Origin: CBDULQ01 sp965368115
GTDB lineage: Bacteria > Pseudomonadota > Gammaproteobacteria > SZUA-229
Assembly (NCBI GenBank): GCA_965368115.1
Contig: CBDULQ010000003.1
Location: 1 to 44,432, forward strand
DNA length: 44,432 bases
Reading direction: 5' to 3'
Below, piece after piece: positions 16,546 to 25,865 of this stretch. The position numbers were made by a program, and so were the translations under genes. Each line of letters starts with the position of its first letter. Positions within the stretch are counted from its first letter, which is position 1. Below the pieces are notes generated by a model. The model saw nothing but the letters and a program-made list of their open reading frames with translations. It had not been told where the DNA came from and did not search any database.

Positions 16546-19341
16546 TTACAGATTGCGACTCAACCAGCGGCCGTCCTGCTGCAGTACTTCCCGCGCCGGC
16601 CAGTACTGAGTGTCCTGCTTGAGTGTCAGGATGCGTTCGCGGTCGATCAGGTCAAGCGTTTTAAGCCGCACCACATCCTGATCGCGCGCAGCACGAATCA
16701 GTTCGATAAAGTGGTCCAGATCGCGTACGGCAACACCGTTGAATTCAAGAATCCGCATCACCGCGCTGAGGCGATGACGGCCCGCCGGCGATCCCCACCA
16801 GACAAACGATACATAAACGCCCTGCGCCTCGATGCCGCGCTGCACCGCCAGTGCTCGATGTGGATTCTGAATCAGCGCGCCGGCCCACTGCACAATGTGC
16901 TGGGTGCCGCGACCGTCCAGTTCACGGGTGCGTAAATTCAGCTGCAGGGTTCGGCCTTCGCGCAAAATAGTCAGTTGCACCTGGTCCTGCCGGACCCGCC
17001 GTTCCACGTCACGAAAACTGGCCACCCGCTCACCGTTCACTTCAACCAGCAGGTCGCCTTCCTGCAACTGATCCCAGGCATCGGAACCGGCTACGCGACG
17101 CGCGATGGCCAGTACCTGGCGACGTTCACCATCCTGAAACCGTTCCACCCAGTCATCGCTCATGCCCAGTTTGCGCGCCTGGGCGATGGACATGGCGGCC
17201 AGCTCCACTTCCAGCGAGTGCACTTCGAATCGACCGCAACAACGCCATTGCTCGACCAGTTCCTGGACCAGTTCGATCGGTATACCCCATTCGAACTGTT
17301 GCAGTTCCTTGCCGTCACCAAACGAAAAACTCGACCAGAGTGCCAGCACATCGCCATCGTCATCAGTTAGCACGCCGCCCTGGGTGACGGGTGGATTATG
17401 AATACTGATCACATCGAGATTGGATTCACGAAACGTCGGTACATGGGGAATCGCAAACTCCAGTGGATCCACCGACGCCACCGATAAATGCTCCAGCAAC
17501 AGACTCTGATCCTGACGCACACCCACCAGCCATACCGGATCGCCGGACTCCAGCGCCTGCGATCTGAGCGGCGCCGATTTCACCGCCGAACCTTTCAACA
17601 ATTTCGGATCGTATTGCAGGATCGCCAGGTTGTGCGTGGGATGCACAAACAACACTCGCGCCGGCAATTCCACCGCTGCGGCAAACACGATGCGGGCATC
17701 ACCCATCGCCACCGGCACGGTGTTGCGATCCACGGCAACCAGACCGTCTTCAGCATCCAGCACCAGACCGGCGCCGGCATAATGCGCTTCCTGAATACCG
17801 TCGATGTGATACGGCATATCGAACTGCACATGCACCAGCGAAGCGGACAGTCGATCGGCACGCGGATCGCGATAATCGATAAAGCGCACATGACTCGGCG
17901 GCACTCGGTAATCACCCGGCGGGGATGGCAGGGCATGACAATCCCAGCGGCCCTGTAAATCATTGCGCTGACAATGTTCGGCGGCAAACCACTGGCGACT
18001 GGGTCGAATCACCGAGACATGGATACGCCGACTTTCCTGGAAAGTAATGTAACGCACCGTGACCTGCTGTTGCGACTGGAGGCTGTTCAGTACGCGCTGA
18101 AAATCTTCGAGTCGATCGACCGGTTCACCATTCATCTCCAGGATAACCGCACCACCAGGCACACCGGCAGTGGAAAACACATAGCCGGGTTGTGCCACAT
18201 ACACACCCTGCAGGGGACGATTCAGGTGCCGCGCCTGCTGATAAGACAAATTGTGCACAATGGCTTCACCGAAGCTGAGGTAGCGATCCGGTGTGATGGC
18301 ATGCAAATCATCCACTTGAATATCAATCTGCACCGGCTCACCGGCACGCTCTACCAGCAGCCGAATCTTTTCACCGACCTGTGCGTCGAGCAGTGCTTCG
18401 AATTCATCGAAGCGCCGCATCCATTGTAATTTTTCGCCTGCCGGTGCAGCCTTGAGCAGAATGTCGCCGGACATCAGCACACCATCCGCCGCACTACCCG
18501 GCAAGATATGCTGAACCACCAGCAGACCGACGCCGTGATTCACCTTGCGCAACTGGGCTTCCGTCTGTGGACGTAAACCCAGGCGGCGCACTTCGTCATA
18601 AGGTTTGTACACCAGAGTGGTCTGCAGGGTACCGCGGGCAACCGGCTGCTGTTGCTGGATCAGGTGTAGCGCACGTACCACACGATCCAACGGCAGAAAA
18701 AAACTCGACGCTGCCTGACGACTACCGCCAGCATTCAAGGCCAGCACATTGCCCTGCAAATCCACCACTGGCGAACCGGACGACCCGCCGGACACGCCGG
18801 ATGCAGACTGATAGTAAAACGTATTGAAATCGTTATAGCGGCCACGACCATAATAGGGTGCGCCACGATCGAGTCGCGCCAGGGTACCCGCCAGTATCGA
18901 TAATTGCTCACCGGCATCGTTACCGATGACACGAATTTCACGACCGACGCGCGCTTTTTCCGGCGTCAGTTTGAGCGCAGGCGGTTGCAGGAATTTCAGG
19001 TCTTCCGGTCGATAACGGAAAAAACCGAAATCGTGTACAGGATCGCGATACAGGGGTTGCAGTTCGATTTCTTCACGATTGGAGAACAGCGCCTCGGCGG
19101 TCACCGGACCGGATTGCACCACGTGTCGATTGGTGAGGATAATGCCGCGTTCCGCATCAACCACGAAACCGGTTGCCTGGGTCGTGCTGTTAGCTGCGGT
19201 ATCGAAGGCACGCACGGCATCGACACGAATGGTCACCACGGCTTCGGCCACTTTTTCCAGGGTATCGGACCAGCTGGCATTAGGTGCCGCCTTTGCATTT
19301 GGCGACAATAACAAACACAATAGCAATAACAATCTCGACAT
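16546..19341 (-). CDS. Nma111/Deg7-like HtrA protease with a second, degenerate protease domain
   Basis: A 931-residue exported protein from the ATG at 19341 (signal peptide MSRLLLLLCLLLSPNAKA; AGGA site 5 bases upstream). The N-terminal HtrA domain has the full triad: TNRHVV (His73), VHDFGFF (Asp104) and GGSSGSP (Ser188). PDZ-like regions follow, including KPYDEVRRLGL and DLHAITPDRYLSF, resembling fungal Nma111 and plant Deg7. A second trypsin-like domain follows in which the triad is lost: the His position reads VDRNTV, the Asp position THNLAIL and the Ser position TQGGVLTD. A C-terminal PDZ pair ends the chain (ISQ-type LQEGDLLVEVNGE and RILEFNGVAVRDLDHF). It presumably acts in protein quality control in the periplasm. 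Confidence 0.85.
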   Translation of the reverse strand: MSRLLLLLCLLLSPNAKAAPNASWSDTLEKVAEAVVTIRVDAVRAFDTAANSTTQATGFVVDAERGIILTNRHVVQSGPVTAEALFSNREEIELQPLYRDPVHDFGFFRYRPEDLKFLQPPALKLTPEKARVGREIRVIGNDAGEQLSILAGTLARLDRGAPYYGRGRYNDFNTFYYQSASGVSGGSSGSPVVDLQGNVLALNAGGSRQAASSFFLPLDRVVRALHLIQQQQPVARGTLQTTLVYKPYDEVRRLGLRPQTEAQLRKVNHGVGLLVVQHILPGSAADGVLMSGDILLKAAPAGEKLQWMRRFDEFEALLDAQVGEKIRLLVERAGEPVQIDIQVDDLHAITPDRYLSFGEAIVHNLSYQQARHLNRPLQGVYVAQPGYVFSTAGVPGGAVILEMNGEPVDRLEDFQRVLNSLQSQQQVTVRYITFQESRRIHVSVIRPSRQWFAAEHCQRNDLQGRWDCHALPSPPGDYRVPPSHVRFIDYRDPRADRLSASLVHVQFDMPYHIDGIQEAHYAGAGLVLDAEDGLVAVDRNTVPVAMGDARIVFAAAVELPARVLFVHPTHNLAILQYDPKLLKGSAVKSAPLRSQALESGDPVWLVGVRQDQSLLLEHLSVASVDPLEFAIPHVPTFRESNLDVISIHNPPVTQGGVLTDDDGDVLALWSSFSFGDGKELQQFEWGIPIELVQELVEQWRCCGRFEVHSLEVELAAMSIAQARKLGMSDDWVERFQDGERRQVLAIARRVAGSDAWDQLQEGDLLVEVNGERVASFRDVERRVRQDQVQLTILREGRTLQLNLRTRELDGRGTQHIVQWAGALIQNPHRALAVQRGIEAQGVYVSFVWWGSPAGRHRLSAVMRILEFNGVAVRDLDHFIELIRAARDQDVVRLKTLDLIDRERILTLKQDTQYWPAREVLQQDGRWLSRNL

Positions 19342-19351
19342 AGTCATCCTG

Positions 19352-20218
19352 ATGTTAAATAAAATCTGGGCTGCTCTGATAATTATTAGCATAGTCTTTG
19401 CACTGGGCAATGACATTGCCGATGAAATCAACAACCGCCACCACAACGGCGAACCGATCGATCTTCATTACAGCAGTATCAGTAACGACCGCATCGAATT
19501 CAGCCTGCCCGTCAATTCAAAACCGCTGCAGGGCACATTGCAGAACAAGCAGTTGATCATCCATGTCGGCGCCGAGGCGGATCCGGAACTGACACTGATC
19601 GCGCACCACCAGCCGAGCCGGGACGATGAACAAATACGTGCCCGCATTCTGTCCCACGACCCGGAGCAGCAGCAACTCAGTATCCTGTTTCCGGAGCTGC
19701 ACTGGATCAAACTGCAGGCCATCGCTGCAGCCGCATTCGATATGGCGGAATTCGCCGTCAAACTGGCCATTGGCCTGGCCGGCATCATGGCTTTGTGGCT
19801 GGGCCTGATGCAAATCGCCGAACGCAGCGGATTGATCAATCTCTTTGTCGTACTGGTGCGACCATTGTTACGCTGGTTGTTCCCGCAGCTTCCGGAACAT
19901 CACCCTGCACTGGGCAGCATCAGTCTCAACCTGGCTGCCAACGTCCTCGGCCTGGGTAATGCAGCAACGCCTCTCGGCATCAAGGCCATGCAGCAACTGC
20001 AGGAACTTAACGACAAAAAGGATCGCGCCTCCGATGCCATGTGCATGTTCCTGGCACTGAACACCTCCAGCGTGCAACTGTTACCGCCGGTTACCCTGAT
20101 CGCCCTGATGGGTACAGGTGTTTCGGAACTGTTATTGCCCATCATTATCGCGACCAGCTGCTCCACCCTGGCGGCAATCGTCGCGGTTAAATTTTACCAG
20201 GCGAGGTCATCTGTATGA
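19352..20218 (+). CDS. SpmA-like nucleoside recognition domain membrane protein, with an added soluble insert
   Basis: A 288-residue protein from the ATG at 19352 (MLNKIWAALIIISIVFAL, the usual SpmA start). The conserved core is clear: FDMAEFAVKLAIGLAGIMALWLGLM, HPALGSISLNLAANVLGLGNAATPLG, and LNTSSVQLLP. Family members number around 200 residues; here about 95 polar residues (about 20-115) are inserted between the first and second membrane segments. SpmA/SpmB pairs were named from spore maturation in Bacillus but are widespread in non-sporulating bacteria, where they are probably transporters. It is translationally coupled to the SpmB-like gene (ATGA overlap) and begins only 10 bases from the divergent protease start. 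Confidence 0.9.
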   Translation: MLNKIWAALIIISIVFALGNDIADEINNRHHNGEPIDLHYSSISNDRIEFSLPVNSKPLQGTLQNKQLIIHVGAEADPELTLIAHHQPSRDDEQIRARILSHDPEQQQLSILFPELHWIKLQAIAAAAFDMAEFAVKLAIGLAGIMALWLGLMQIAERSGLINLFVVLVRPLLRWLFPQLPEHHPALGSISLNLAANVLGLGNAATPLGIKAMQQLQELNDKKDRASDAMCMFLALNTSSVQLLPPVTLIALMGTGVSELLLPIIIATSCSTLAAIVAVKFYQARSSV

Positions 20219-20739
20219 TGCAGCAACTGAGCAGCCTGGTCATTCCCCTGCTGATTCTATTCATTGTCGGCTACGGACTGATTAAAAAAGTCGCCGTGTA
20301 TGAAGTGTTCGTCGACGGCGCGAAAGAGGGCTTTGCGACGGCGGTACGCATTATTCCCTACCTGGTCGCAATGTTGTTCGCCATCGCCATGTTCCGTGCC
20401 AGCGGCGCCATGCAGGCGATAGTCGAACTGCTGGCACCGTTGTTTTCACTACTCGGCATACCGGCAGACATCCTCCCCATGGCACTGATTCGACCGATGA
20501 CCGGCAGTGGTTCGGTCGGCGTAGTCGCCGAACTGATCCACACCCACGGCGAGGACGCTCTGGTTGTTAAAATGGCGGCAACCATGTTCGGTTCTACTGA
20601 AACAACCCTGTATGTACTTGCAGTCTATTTCGGTGCCGTCAACATAAAAAAGACCCGCTATGCATTGCAGGCGGGTCTGATTGCGGACGCGGTCGGTTTT
20701 ATCGCCGCTGTCCTGGTCTGTTACTGGCTGTTCACCTGA
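20215..20739 (+). CDS. SpmB-like nucleoside recognition domain membrane protein
   Basis: A 174-residue membrane protein whose ATG overlaps the SpmA-like stop by 4 bases. Signature blocks include VDGAKEGFATAVRIIPYLVAML, MALIRPMTGSGSVGVVAEL and MFGSTETTLYVLAVYFGAV, the Gate-type motif of this family. The two proteins are encoded side by side almost everywhere and probably form one complex; the transported substrate is unknown. Its 3' end overlaps the convergent pilU2 3' end by 8 bases, with no separate terminator visible. Confidence 0.93.
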   Translation: MMQQLSSLVIPLLILFIVGYGLIKKVAVYEVFVDGAKEGFATAVRIIPYLVAMLFAIAMFRASGAMQAIVELLAPLFSLLGIPADILPMALIRPMTGSGSVGVVAELIHTHGEDALVVKMAATMFGSTETTLYVLAVYFGAVNIKKTRYALQAGLIADAVGFIAAVLVCYWLFT

Positions 20740-21868
20740 CTTCCGGCAGGTCGTCCATGCCGCCGTCGGCCGGGAACTGCAGAGTGTCTTCTTTCTTCTG
20801 TTCCTCGACGCCGCCGCCAAAGTTGATTTTCCACTCCAGGTTGCTGCGCGAATCGGCGTGTGACAGTGCAGTCTTGATATCGATACGGCCTTCCTTGAAC
20901 AGGTTGTAGAGCGATTGATCGAATGTCTGCATGCCGTCGGCTTCGCCTTTTTCCATAATTTCCTTGATCTCGTGGAAATCACCGCGCCGAATCAAATCGG
21001 ATATATAAGGCGAGTTGATCAGAATCTCGATCGCCGCCACACGTTTCCCGTTCAAACCTTCCACAAGACGCTGTGAAACGATTGCGCGCAGATTCATCGA
21101 CATATCCATCAGGATCTGGTTGCGTGCGTCGGGAGGGAAGAAACTCAAAATACGGTCCAGTGTCTGGTTGGCGTTAACCGCATGCAAGGTCGACAAACAC
21201 AGGTGACCGGTATCGGCATACTGAATCGCGGCTTCCATGGTCTCCCGGTCACGCACCTCACCGATCATGATGACATCCGGCGCTTCACGCATAGCTTCAC
21301 GCAGGGCGTTTTCATAAGACAGGGTATCAAGACCCACTTCCCGTTGACCGACAATAGACTTGTTATGATTGAAGGTAAATTCGATCGGATCTTCGATGGT
21401 CAGGATATGCCCGGGCATCTCTTTACTACGATGATCGATCATCGCCGCCAGTGTGGTGGACTTACCTGAACCGGTAGCACCGACCACCAGCACCAGTCCT
21501 TTGCGCTGTTTCACCAGTTCTTTCAGTTTTTGCGGGAGATTGAGTTCATCGATCGATGGCACGTCAGCCTTGATGTATCGAATCACCATCGATACTTCAC
21601 CGCGCTGCATGTAAATATTGACACGGAATCGGCCGACATCTTTCAGCGACATACCCAGGTTCATTTCCATGGTCGCTTCGAAGCCCATCTTCTGGGTTTC
21701 ATCCATGATGCTATAAGCGATGTTCTTGGCCATACCTGGTTCCAGCGGCGACTTGCCGATCGGATGCATGACACCCTCGATGTTCATGCTGACCGGAGCT
21801 CCGGTGGTAAAGAAGATGTCGGAGCCACCCCGCTCCGCCATCAATCGCAAATAAGGTTGGAGATTCAT
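20732..21868 (-). CDS. PilT/PilU-family type IV pilus retraction ATPase, third copy
   Basis: A 378-residue ATPase with Walker A GATGSGKSTT (about 128-137), the Asp box LTIEDPIEF, Walker B region APDVIMIGEVRDRE and the His box TGHLCLSTLHA. The N-terminus (LMAERGGSDIFFTTGAPVSMNIEG) resembles PilU more than PilT. It is distinct from the PilU gene just upstream, which it follows by 21 bases, so it is a tandem paralogue. It may tune retraction force or serve a subset of pili; the arrangement suggests co-transcription of all three ATPases. Confidence 0.9.
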   Translation of the reverse strand: MNLQPYLRLMAERGGSDIFFTTGAPVSMNIEGVMHPIGKSPLEPGMAKNIAYSIMDETQKMGFEATMEMNLGMSLKDVGRFRVNIYMQRGEVSMVIRYIKADVPSIDELNLPQKLKELVKQRKGLVLVVGATGSGKSTTLAAMIDHRSKEMPGHILTIEDPIEFTFNHNKSIVGQREVGLDTLSYENALREAMREAPDVIMIGEVRDRETMEAAIQYADTGHLCLSTLHAVNANQTLDRILSFFPPDARNQILMDMSMNLRAIVSQRLVEGLNGKRVAAIEILINSPYISDLIRRGDFHEIKEIMEKGEADGMQTFDQSLYNLFKEGRIDIKTALSHADSRSNLEWKINFGGGVEEQKKEDTLQFPADGGMDDLPEVR

Positions 21869-21889
21869 ACGACTACCTGGTTAAACCGA

Positions 21890-23065
21890 TTAACGTTTGA
21901 AACTGTGCAAGTCTTCCTTGCTATCTTCTTCCATCTGCAGGCCGCTGACTTCATCCATAATATCCTTGTTCTTCGCTTCCTTACCTTGCAGCTTGATGCG
22001 CAGGCGCAGGTCGTTGATGGAGTCCGCATTACGTAATGCATCTTCGTAAGTGATGTAGCCTTCTTCATACAGGAAGAACAATGCCTGGTCGAAGGTCTGC
22101 ATGCCATACTCATTTGACTTGGCCATCAACTCTTTCATTTCATGGACGTTGCCCTTGAAAATTAGGTCGGCCATCAGCGGCGTATTCAACATAACCTCTA
22201 CCGCAGGCACACGGCCTTCACCGCCTTTCAGAGGAATCAAGCGTTGCGAAATGACTGACTTAAGATTGAGCGACAGGTCCATCAGCAACTGCGGACGGCG
22301 TTCTTCCGGGAAGAAGTTGATGATACGATCCAGCGCCTGGTTGGTACTGTTTGCGTGCAGAGTGCTTAGACACAGATGTCCGGTCTCGGCGAATGCAATC
22401 GCGTAATCCATGGTTTCCCGATCACGAATCTCACCGATGAGAATAACGTCCGGTGCCTGACGCAGGGTATTCTTCAGGGCAATTTCATAGCTTTCCGTAT
22501 CCACGCCGACTTCGCGCTGGGTAACGATACAGTTCTTATGTTGATGAACGAATTCGATCGGATCTTCAATCGTAATAATGTGGCCGTAACTGTTTTCGTT
22601 TCGATAACCGAGCATGGCCGCTAAGGATGTCGACTTACCGGAACCGGTAGCGCCCACGAAGATGACCAGACCACGCTTGGTCATGGCGATATCCTGCAGG
22701 ACCGGCGGCAAGGTAAGATCGTCAAACGAAGGAATATCGGACTGAATTACACGCAACACCATACCCATCGAGCCGCGTTGTGTGAATGCATTGACACGAA
22801 AGCGCGATACGCCGGGCAGACTGATGGCAAAGTTAACTTCCTGACTGGCTTCGAATTCACCCAGCTGACGATCGTTCATGATCGAACGTACCAGCGTCTG
22901 AGTGTGTTGCGGTGACAAAGGCTGGTTCGACATGGGCGACATCTTACCGTCGATTTTCATCGAGGGCGCCGCTCCCACAGTGATGAATAAATCCGAACCT
23001 CCTTTCTGAACCAACATGCGCAACAGATCGTGCATGTAGCGGATGGCCTTATCTCTATCCATCAT
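21890..23065 (-). CDS. pilU: Type IV pilus retraction ATPase PilU
   Basis: A 391-residue product that aligns closely in memory with Pseudomonas PilU: LVQKGGSDLFITVGAAPSMKIDG, TKRGLVIFVGATGSGKSTS (Walker A), TIEDPIEFVHQHKNCIVTQREVG, APDVILIGEIRDRETMDYAIAFAETGHLCLSTLHA, and an acidic tail. PilU supports PilT-dependent pilus retraction under load. A GGGAG site precedes the ATG pair at its start. It lies 38 bases after pilT in the leftward operon. Confidence 0.95.
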   Translation of the reverse strand: MMDRDKAIRYMHDLLRMLVQKGGSDLFITVGAAPSMKIDGKMSPMSNQPLSPQHTQTLVRSIMNDRQLGEFEASQEVNFAISLPGVSRFRVNAFTQRGSMGMVLRVIQSDIPSFDDLTLPPVLQDIAMTKRGLVIFVGATGSGKSTSLAAMLGYRNENSYGHIITIEDPIEFVHQHKNCIVTQREVGVDTESYEIALKNTLRQAPDVILIGEIRDRETMDYAIAFAETGHLCLSTLHANSTNQALDRIINFFPEERRPQLLMDLSLNLKSVISQRLIPLKGGEGRVPAVEVMLNTPLMADLIFKGNVHEMKELMAKSNEYGMQTFDQALFFLYEEGYITYEDALRNADSINDLRLRIKLQGKEAKNKDIMDEVSGLQMEEDSKEDLHSFKR

Positions 23066-23103
23066 TAACTCCCAATACTGATAAATATATAGTCATGACG
23101 TTG

Positions 23104-24138
23104 TTACAGGGCATCCTTGTTGGCCGCCTTGGTTTTCGCTTCGTCTTTGGATACCACACCACGTTCCACCAGCTCTTTCAGGTTCTGGTCCAGTGTCTGC
23201 ATACCGACAGACTGGCCGGTCTGAATGGCGGAATACATCTGCGCAATCTTGTTTTCGCGGATCAGGTTACGAATCGCCGGTGTACCGATCATGATCTCAT
23301 GGGCGGCAACTCGGCCACCACCGACTTTTTTCAGCAGCGTCTGAGAAATAACCGCACGCAGTGATTCCGACAACATCGCTCGCACCATTTCTTTTTCTGC
23401 CGCCGGAAACACATCCACGATACGGTCGACCGTCTTGGCGGCCGAGCTGGTATGCAAAGTTCCAAACACAAGGTGACCGGTTTCCGCCGCGGACAGTGCC
23501 AGGCGGATGGTTTCCAGGTCACGCATCTCACCCACCAGAATGACATCCGGGTCTTCACGCAATGCGGAACGCAGGGCCTCGCTGAACCCCATGGTATCAC
23601 GGTGGACCTCACGCTGGTTGACCAGGCATTTTTTACTTTCGTGCACGAATTCGATCGGGTCTTCGATGGTCAGAATATGGCCATAGTCGTTTTCGTTCAC
23701 ATAATTAATCATACCCGCCAGGGTAGTGGACTTACCGGAACCGGTCGGCCCGGTGACCAGAACGATACCCCGCGGCACCGAGGAGATTTCTTCGAAGATG
23801 CGCGGCGCGTTCAGTTCTTCCAGGGTGAGAATTTTGGAAGGGATGGTCCGGAATACCGCACCGGCACCCCGATTATGGTTGAATGCGTTAACACGAAAAC
23901 GTGCCAGTCCCGGAATTTCGAAGGAGAAATCCACCTCCCAGTATTCCTCAAAGGTCTTGCGTTGTTTGTCGTTCATGATGTCATAAACCATGGCATGAAT
24001 TTCTTCATGCGGCATGGCATCGACATTGATGCGGCGGACATCGCCGTCGACACGAATCATCGGCGGCAGTCCCGCAGACAGATGTAAGTCCGAGGCCCCA
24101 TTCTTTACCCCAAAGGCCAGTAACTGTGCAATATCCAT
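23104..24138 (-). CDS. pilT: Type IV pilus retraction ATPase PilT
   Basis: A 344-residue hexameric retraction motor: MDIAQLLAFGVKNGASDLHLSAGLPP start, Walker A GPTGSGKSTT, Asp box LTIEDPIEFVH, Walker B LREDPDVILVGEMRD, His box TGHLVFGTLHTSSA and the C-terminal AIRNLIRENKIAQMYSAIQTG block that includes the AIRNLIRE retraction motif. The ATG has GGGAG five bases upstream. It is the first gene of the three-ATPase leftward operon and is divergent from yggS, as in many gammaproteobacteria. Confidence 0.98.
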   Translation of the reverse strand: MDIAQLLAFGVKNGASDLHLSAGLPPMIRVDGDVRRINVDAMPHEEIHAMVYDIMNDKQRKTFEEYWEVDFSFEIPGLARFRVNAFNHNRGAGAVFRTIPSKILTLEELNAPRIFEEISSVPRGIVLVTGPTGSGKSTTLAGMINYVNENDYGHILTIEDPIEFVHESKKCLVNQREVHRDTMGFSEALRSALREDPDVILVGEMRDLETIRLALSAAETGHLVFGTLHTSSAAKTVDRIVDVFPAAEKEMVRAMLSESLRAVISQTLLKKVGGGRVAAHEIMIGTPAIRNLIRENKIAQMYSAIQTGQSVGMQTLDQNLKELVERGVVSKDEAKTKAANKDAL

Positions 24139-24295
24139 TCAAACTCCCGGAAGGTTTGCGTTTTATCAGGAAATCGGTGATGTTTCGGCCGGACCGGGCG
24201 TCATGCCCGATGACTGACCGGCCCGAATCAGGAATGCTCTGAAATATTCAGCTTGTTCCTTATAATGTCCTTTTTATAGTCAATTTTTTGCGCAA

Positions 24296-24991
24296 ATGCC
24301 CAGTCCAGAGACGATTGCAGAGAATATCAGCCGGATACGACGGCAGATTGCCGACTATGCCGCAAAATATGCGCGTAATGCCAGCGATGTCAGCCTGTTG
24401 GCGGTCAGTAAAACCAAACCTGCAGCAGATATCCAGGCTGCCTTCGAGGCAGGACAGCGCTGTTTCGGTGAAAGTTATCTACAGGAAGCGCTGGATAAGA
24501 TCGCGGCACTCCAACAGTTACCCATCGAGTGGCATTTCATCGGTCACATCCAGTCCAATAAAACCCAGGATATCGCGCACCATTTTGCCTGGGTACACAG
24601 CGTCGACCGGTTGAAGATCGCCCGTCGCCTCAGCGAGCAGCGGCCGGCCGACCTGCCGCCGCTCAATGTCTGTCTGCAGATCAACATCAGCGCCGAGGCC
24701 AGTAAATCCGGCATCAGCCTGCAACAACTGGATGAGCTGGCAATCCAGGTCGCCGAATTACCGGCGATCCGGTTGCGTGGACTGATGGCGATTCCGGCGC
24801 GTTGCGACAGTTTCAGTGAGCAACGGGCGCTGTTTCACCAGCTCAATGATGCCCTGCAGGGACTGAATGCACAGGGGCTACAACTCGACACCCTGTCGAT
24901 GGGCATGAGCGGCGACATGGAAGCCGCCATCGCCGAAGGCGCAACCATTGTGCGCATCGGCACCGCGATATTCGGACCACGGTCAACTTGA
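24296..24991 (+). CDS. yggS: YggS family pyridoxal phosphate homeostasis protein
   Basis: A 231-residue PLP-binding protein that buffers free pyridoxal phosphate. Motifs: LLAVSKTKP (Lys38 binds PLP), FGESYLQEALDKI, EWHFIGHIQSNKT, HSVDRLKIA, SGISLQQL and LSMGMSGDMEAAIAEGATIVRIGTAIFG. No strong ribosome site precedes the ATG, but a TATAAT is present at 24261-24266. It heads the classical yggS-proC-yggT-yggU series. Confidence 0.97.
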   Translation: MPSPETIAENISRIRRQIADYAAKYARNASDVSLLAVSKTKPAADIQAAFEAGQRCFGESYLQEALDKIAALQQLPIEWHFIGHIQSNKTQDIAHHFAWVHSVDRLKIARRLSEQRPADLPPLNVCLQINISAEASKSGISLQQLDELAIQVAELPAIRLRGLMAIPARCDSFSEQRALFHQLNDALQGLNAQGLQLDTLSMGMSGDMEAAIAEGATIVRIGTAIFGPRST

Positions 24992-25037
24992 CCGGCATAT
25001 TCATGTAAACTCTGCGCAGATATCAACGGCGAACATC

Positions 25038-25865
25038 ATGACTTCACAGATTACCTTCATCGGCGGTGGCAACATGGCCGCAAGCCTGATCGGCGGACTC
25101 ATTAGCAACGGCCAGCCGGCTGACAGCATACGTGTCGCCGAACCCGACGCCGAACGCCTCAATACCCTGCAGGCGCAATACGGCGTCCAGGTTAGCACCG
25201 ACAACCCGGCCGCGGTTGAGGCAGCCGATCTGCTGGTGCTGGCAGTCAAACCGCAGATACTGCAAACGGTCTGCCGTGACCTGGCTGACAGCGTACAGCA
25301 ACGCCGACCGCTGATCATTTCCGTTGCCGCCGGTATCCGCAGTGCCGATATCGAACGCTGGTTAGGCGGCGAGCTGGCCATCGTGCGCTGTATGCCGAAC
25401 ACGCCCGCGCTGTTGCAGCAGGGCGCCACCGGCCTGTTTGCCAATGCACGTGTCAGTGGCCCGCAACGCACACAGGCGGAAACCATTTTACAGGCCGCAG
25501 GTATCACCCTGTGGGTCGACGATGAAACGCTGATCGATGCGGTCACCGCGGTGTCCGGCTCCGGACCGGCGTATTTTTTCCTGCTCATGGAACAGATTCA
25601 GCGCGCCGGCGAGAAACTCGGTCTGGACACGGAAACCGCTCGCCGACTGACACTGCAAACCGCGCTGGGTGCTGCACGTATGGCAAACGAAAGCGATGAC
25701 GAAATCGCTACCCTGCGCAGCAAGGTCACATCGAAAGGCGGCACGACCGAAGCCGCAATCAACAGTTTTATCGAACAGGGCATCGAAGCCATGGTCAATC
25801 AGGCATTGACCGCGGCTCGTGACCGCGCCACCGAACTTGCTGATCTGTTAGGAAAAGACCAATGA
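25038..25865 (+). CDS. proC: Pyrroline-5-carboxylate reductase
   Basis: ProC reduces pyrroline-5-carboxylate to proline using NAD(P)H. The 275-residue product starts at the ATG at 25038 (MTSQITFIGGGNMAASLIGG, Rossmann GxGxMA); an upstream in-frame start overlaps yggS. Further motifs: LLVLAVKPQIL, RCMPNTPALLQQGATGL, and the C-terminal TAVSGSGPAYFFLLMEQI and VTSKGGTTEAAI. The stop overlaps the yggT start by 4 bases (ATGA). Confidence 0.98.
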   Translation: MTSQITFIGGGNMAASLIGGLISNGQPADSIRVAEPDAERLNTLQAQYGVQVSTDNPAAVEAADLLVLAVKPQILQTVCRDLADSVQQRRPLIISVAAGIRSADIERWLGGELAIVRCMPNTPALLQQGATGLFANARVSGPQRTQAETILQAAGITLWVDDETLIDAVTAVSGSGPAYFFLLMEQIQRAGEKLGLDTETARRLTLQTALGAARMANESDDEIATLRSKVTSKGGTTEAAINSFIEQGIEAMVNQALTAARDRATELADLLGKDQ

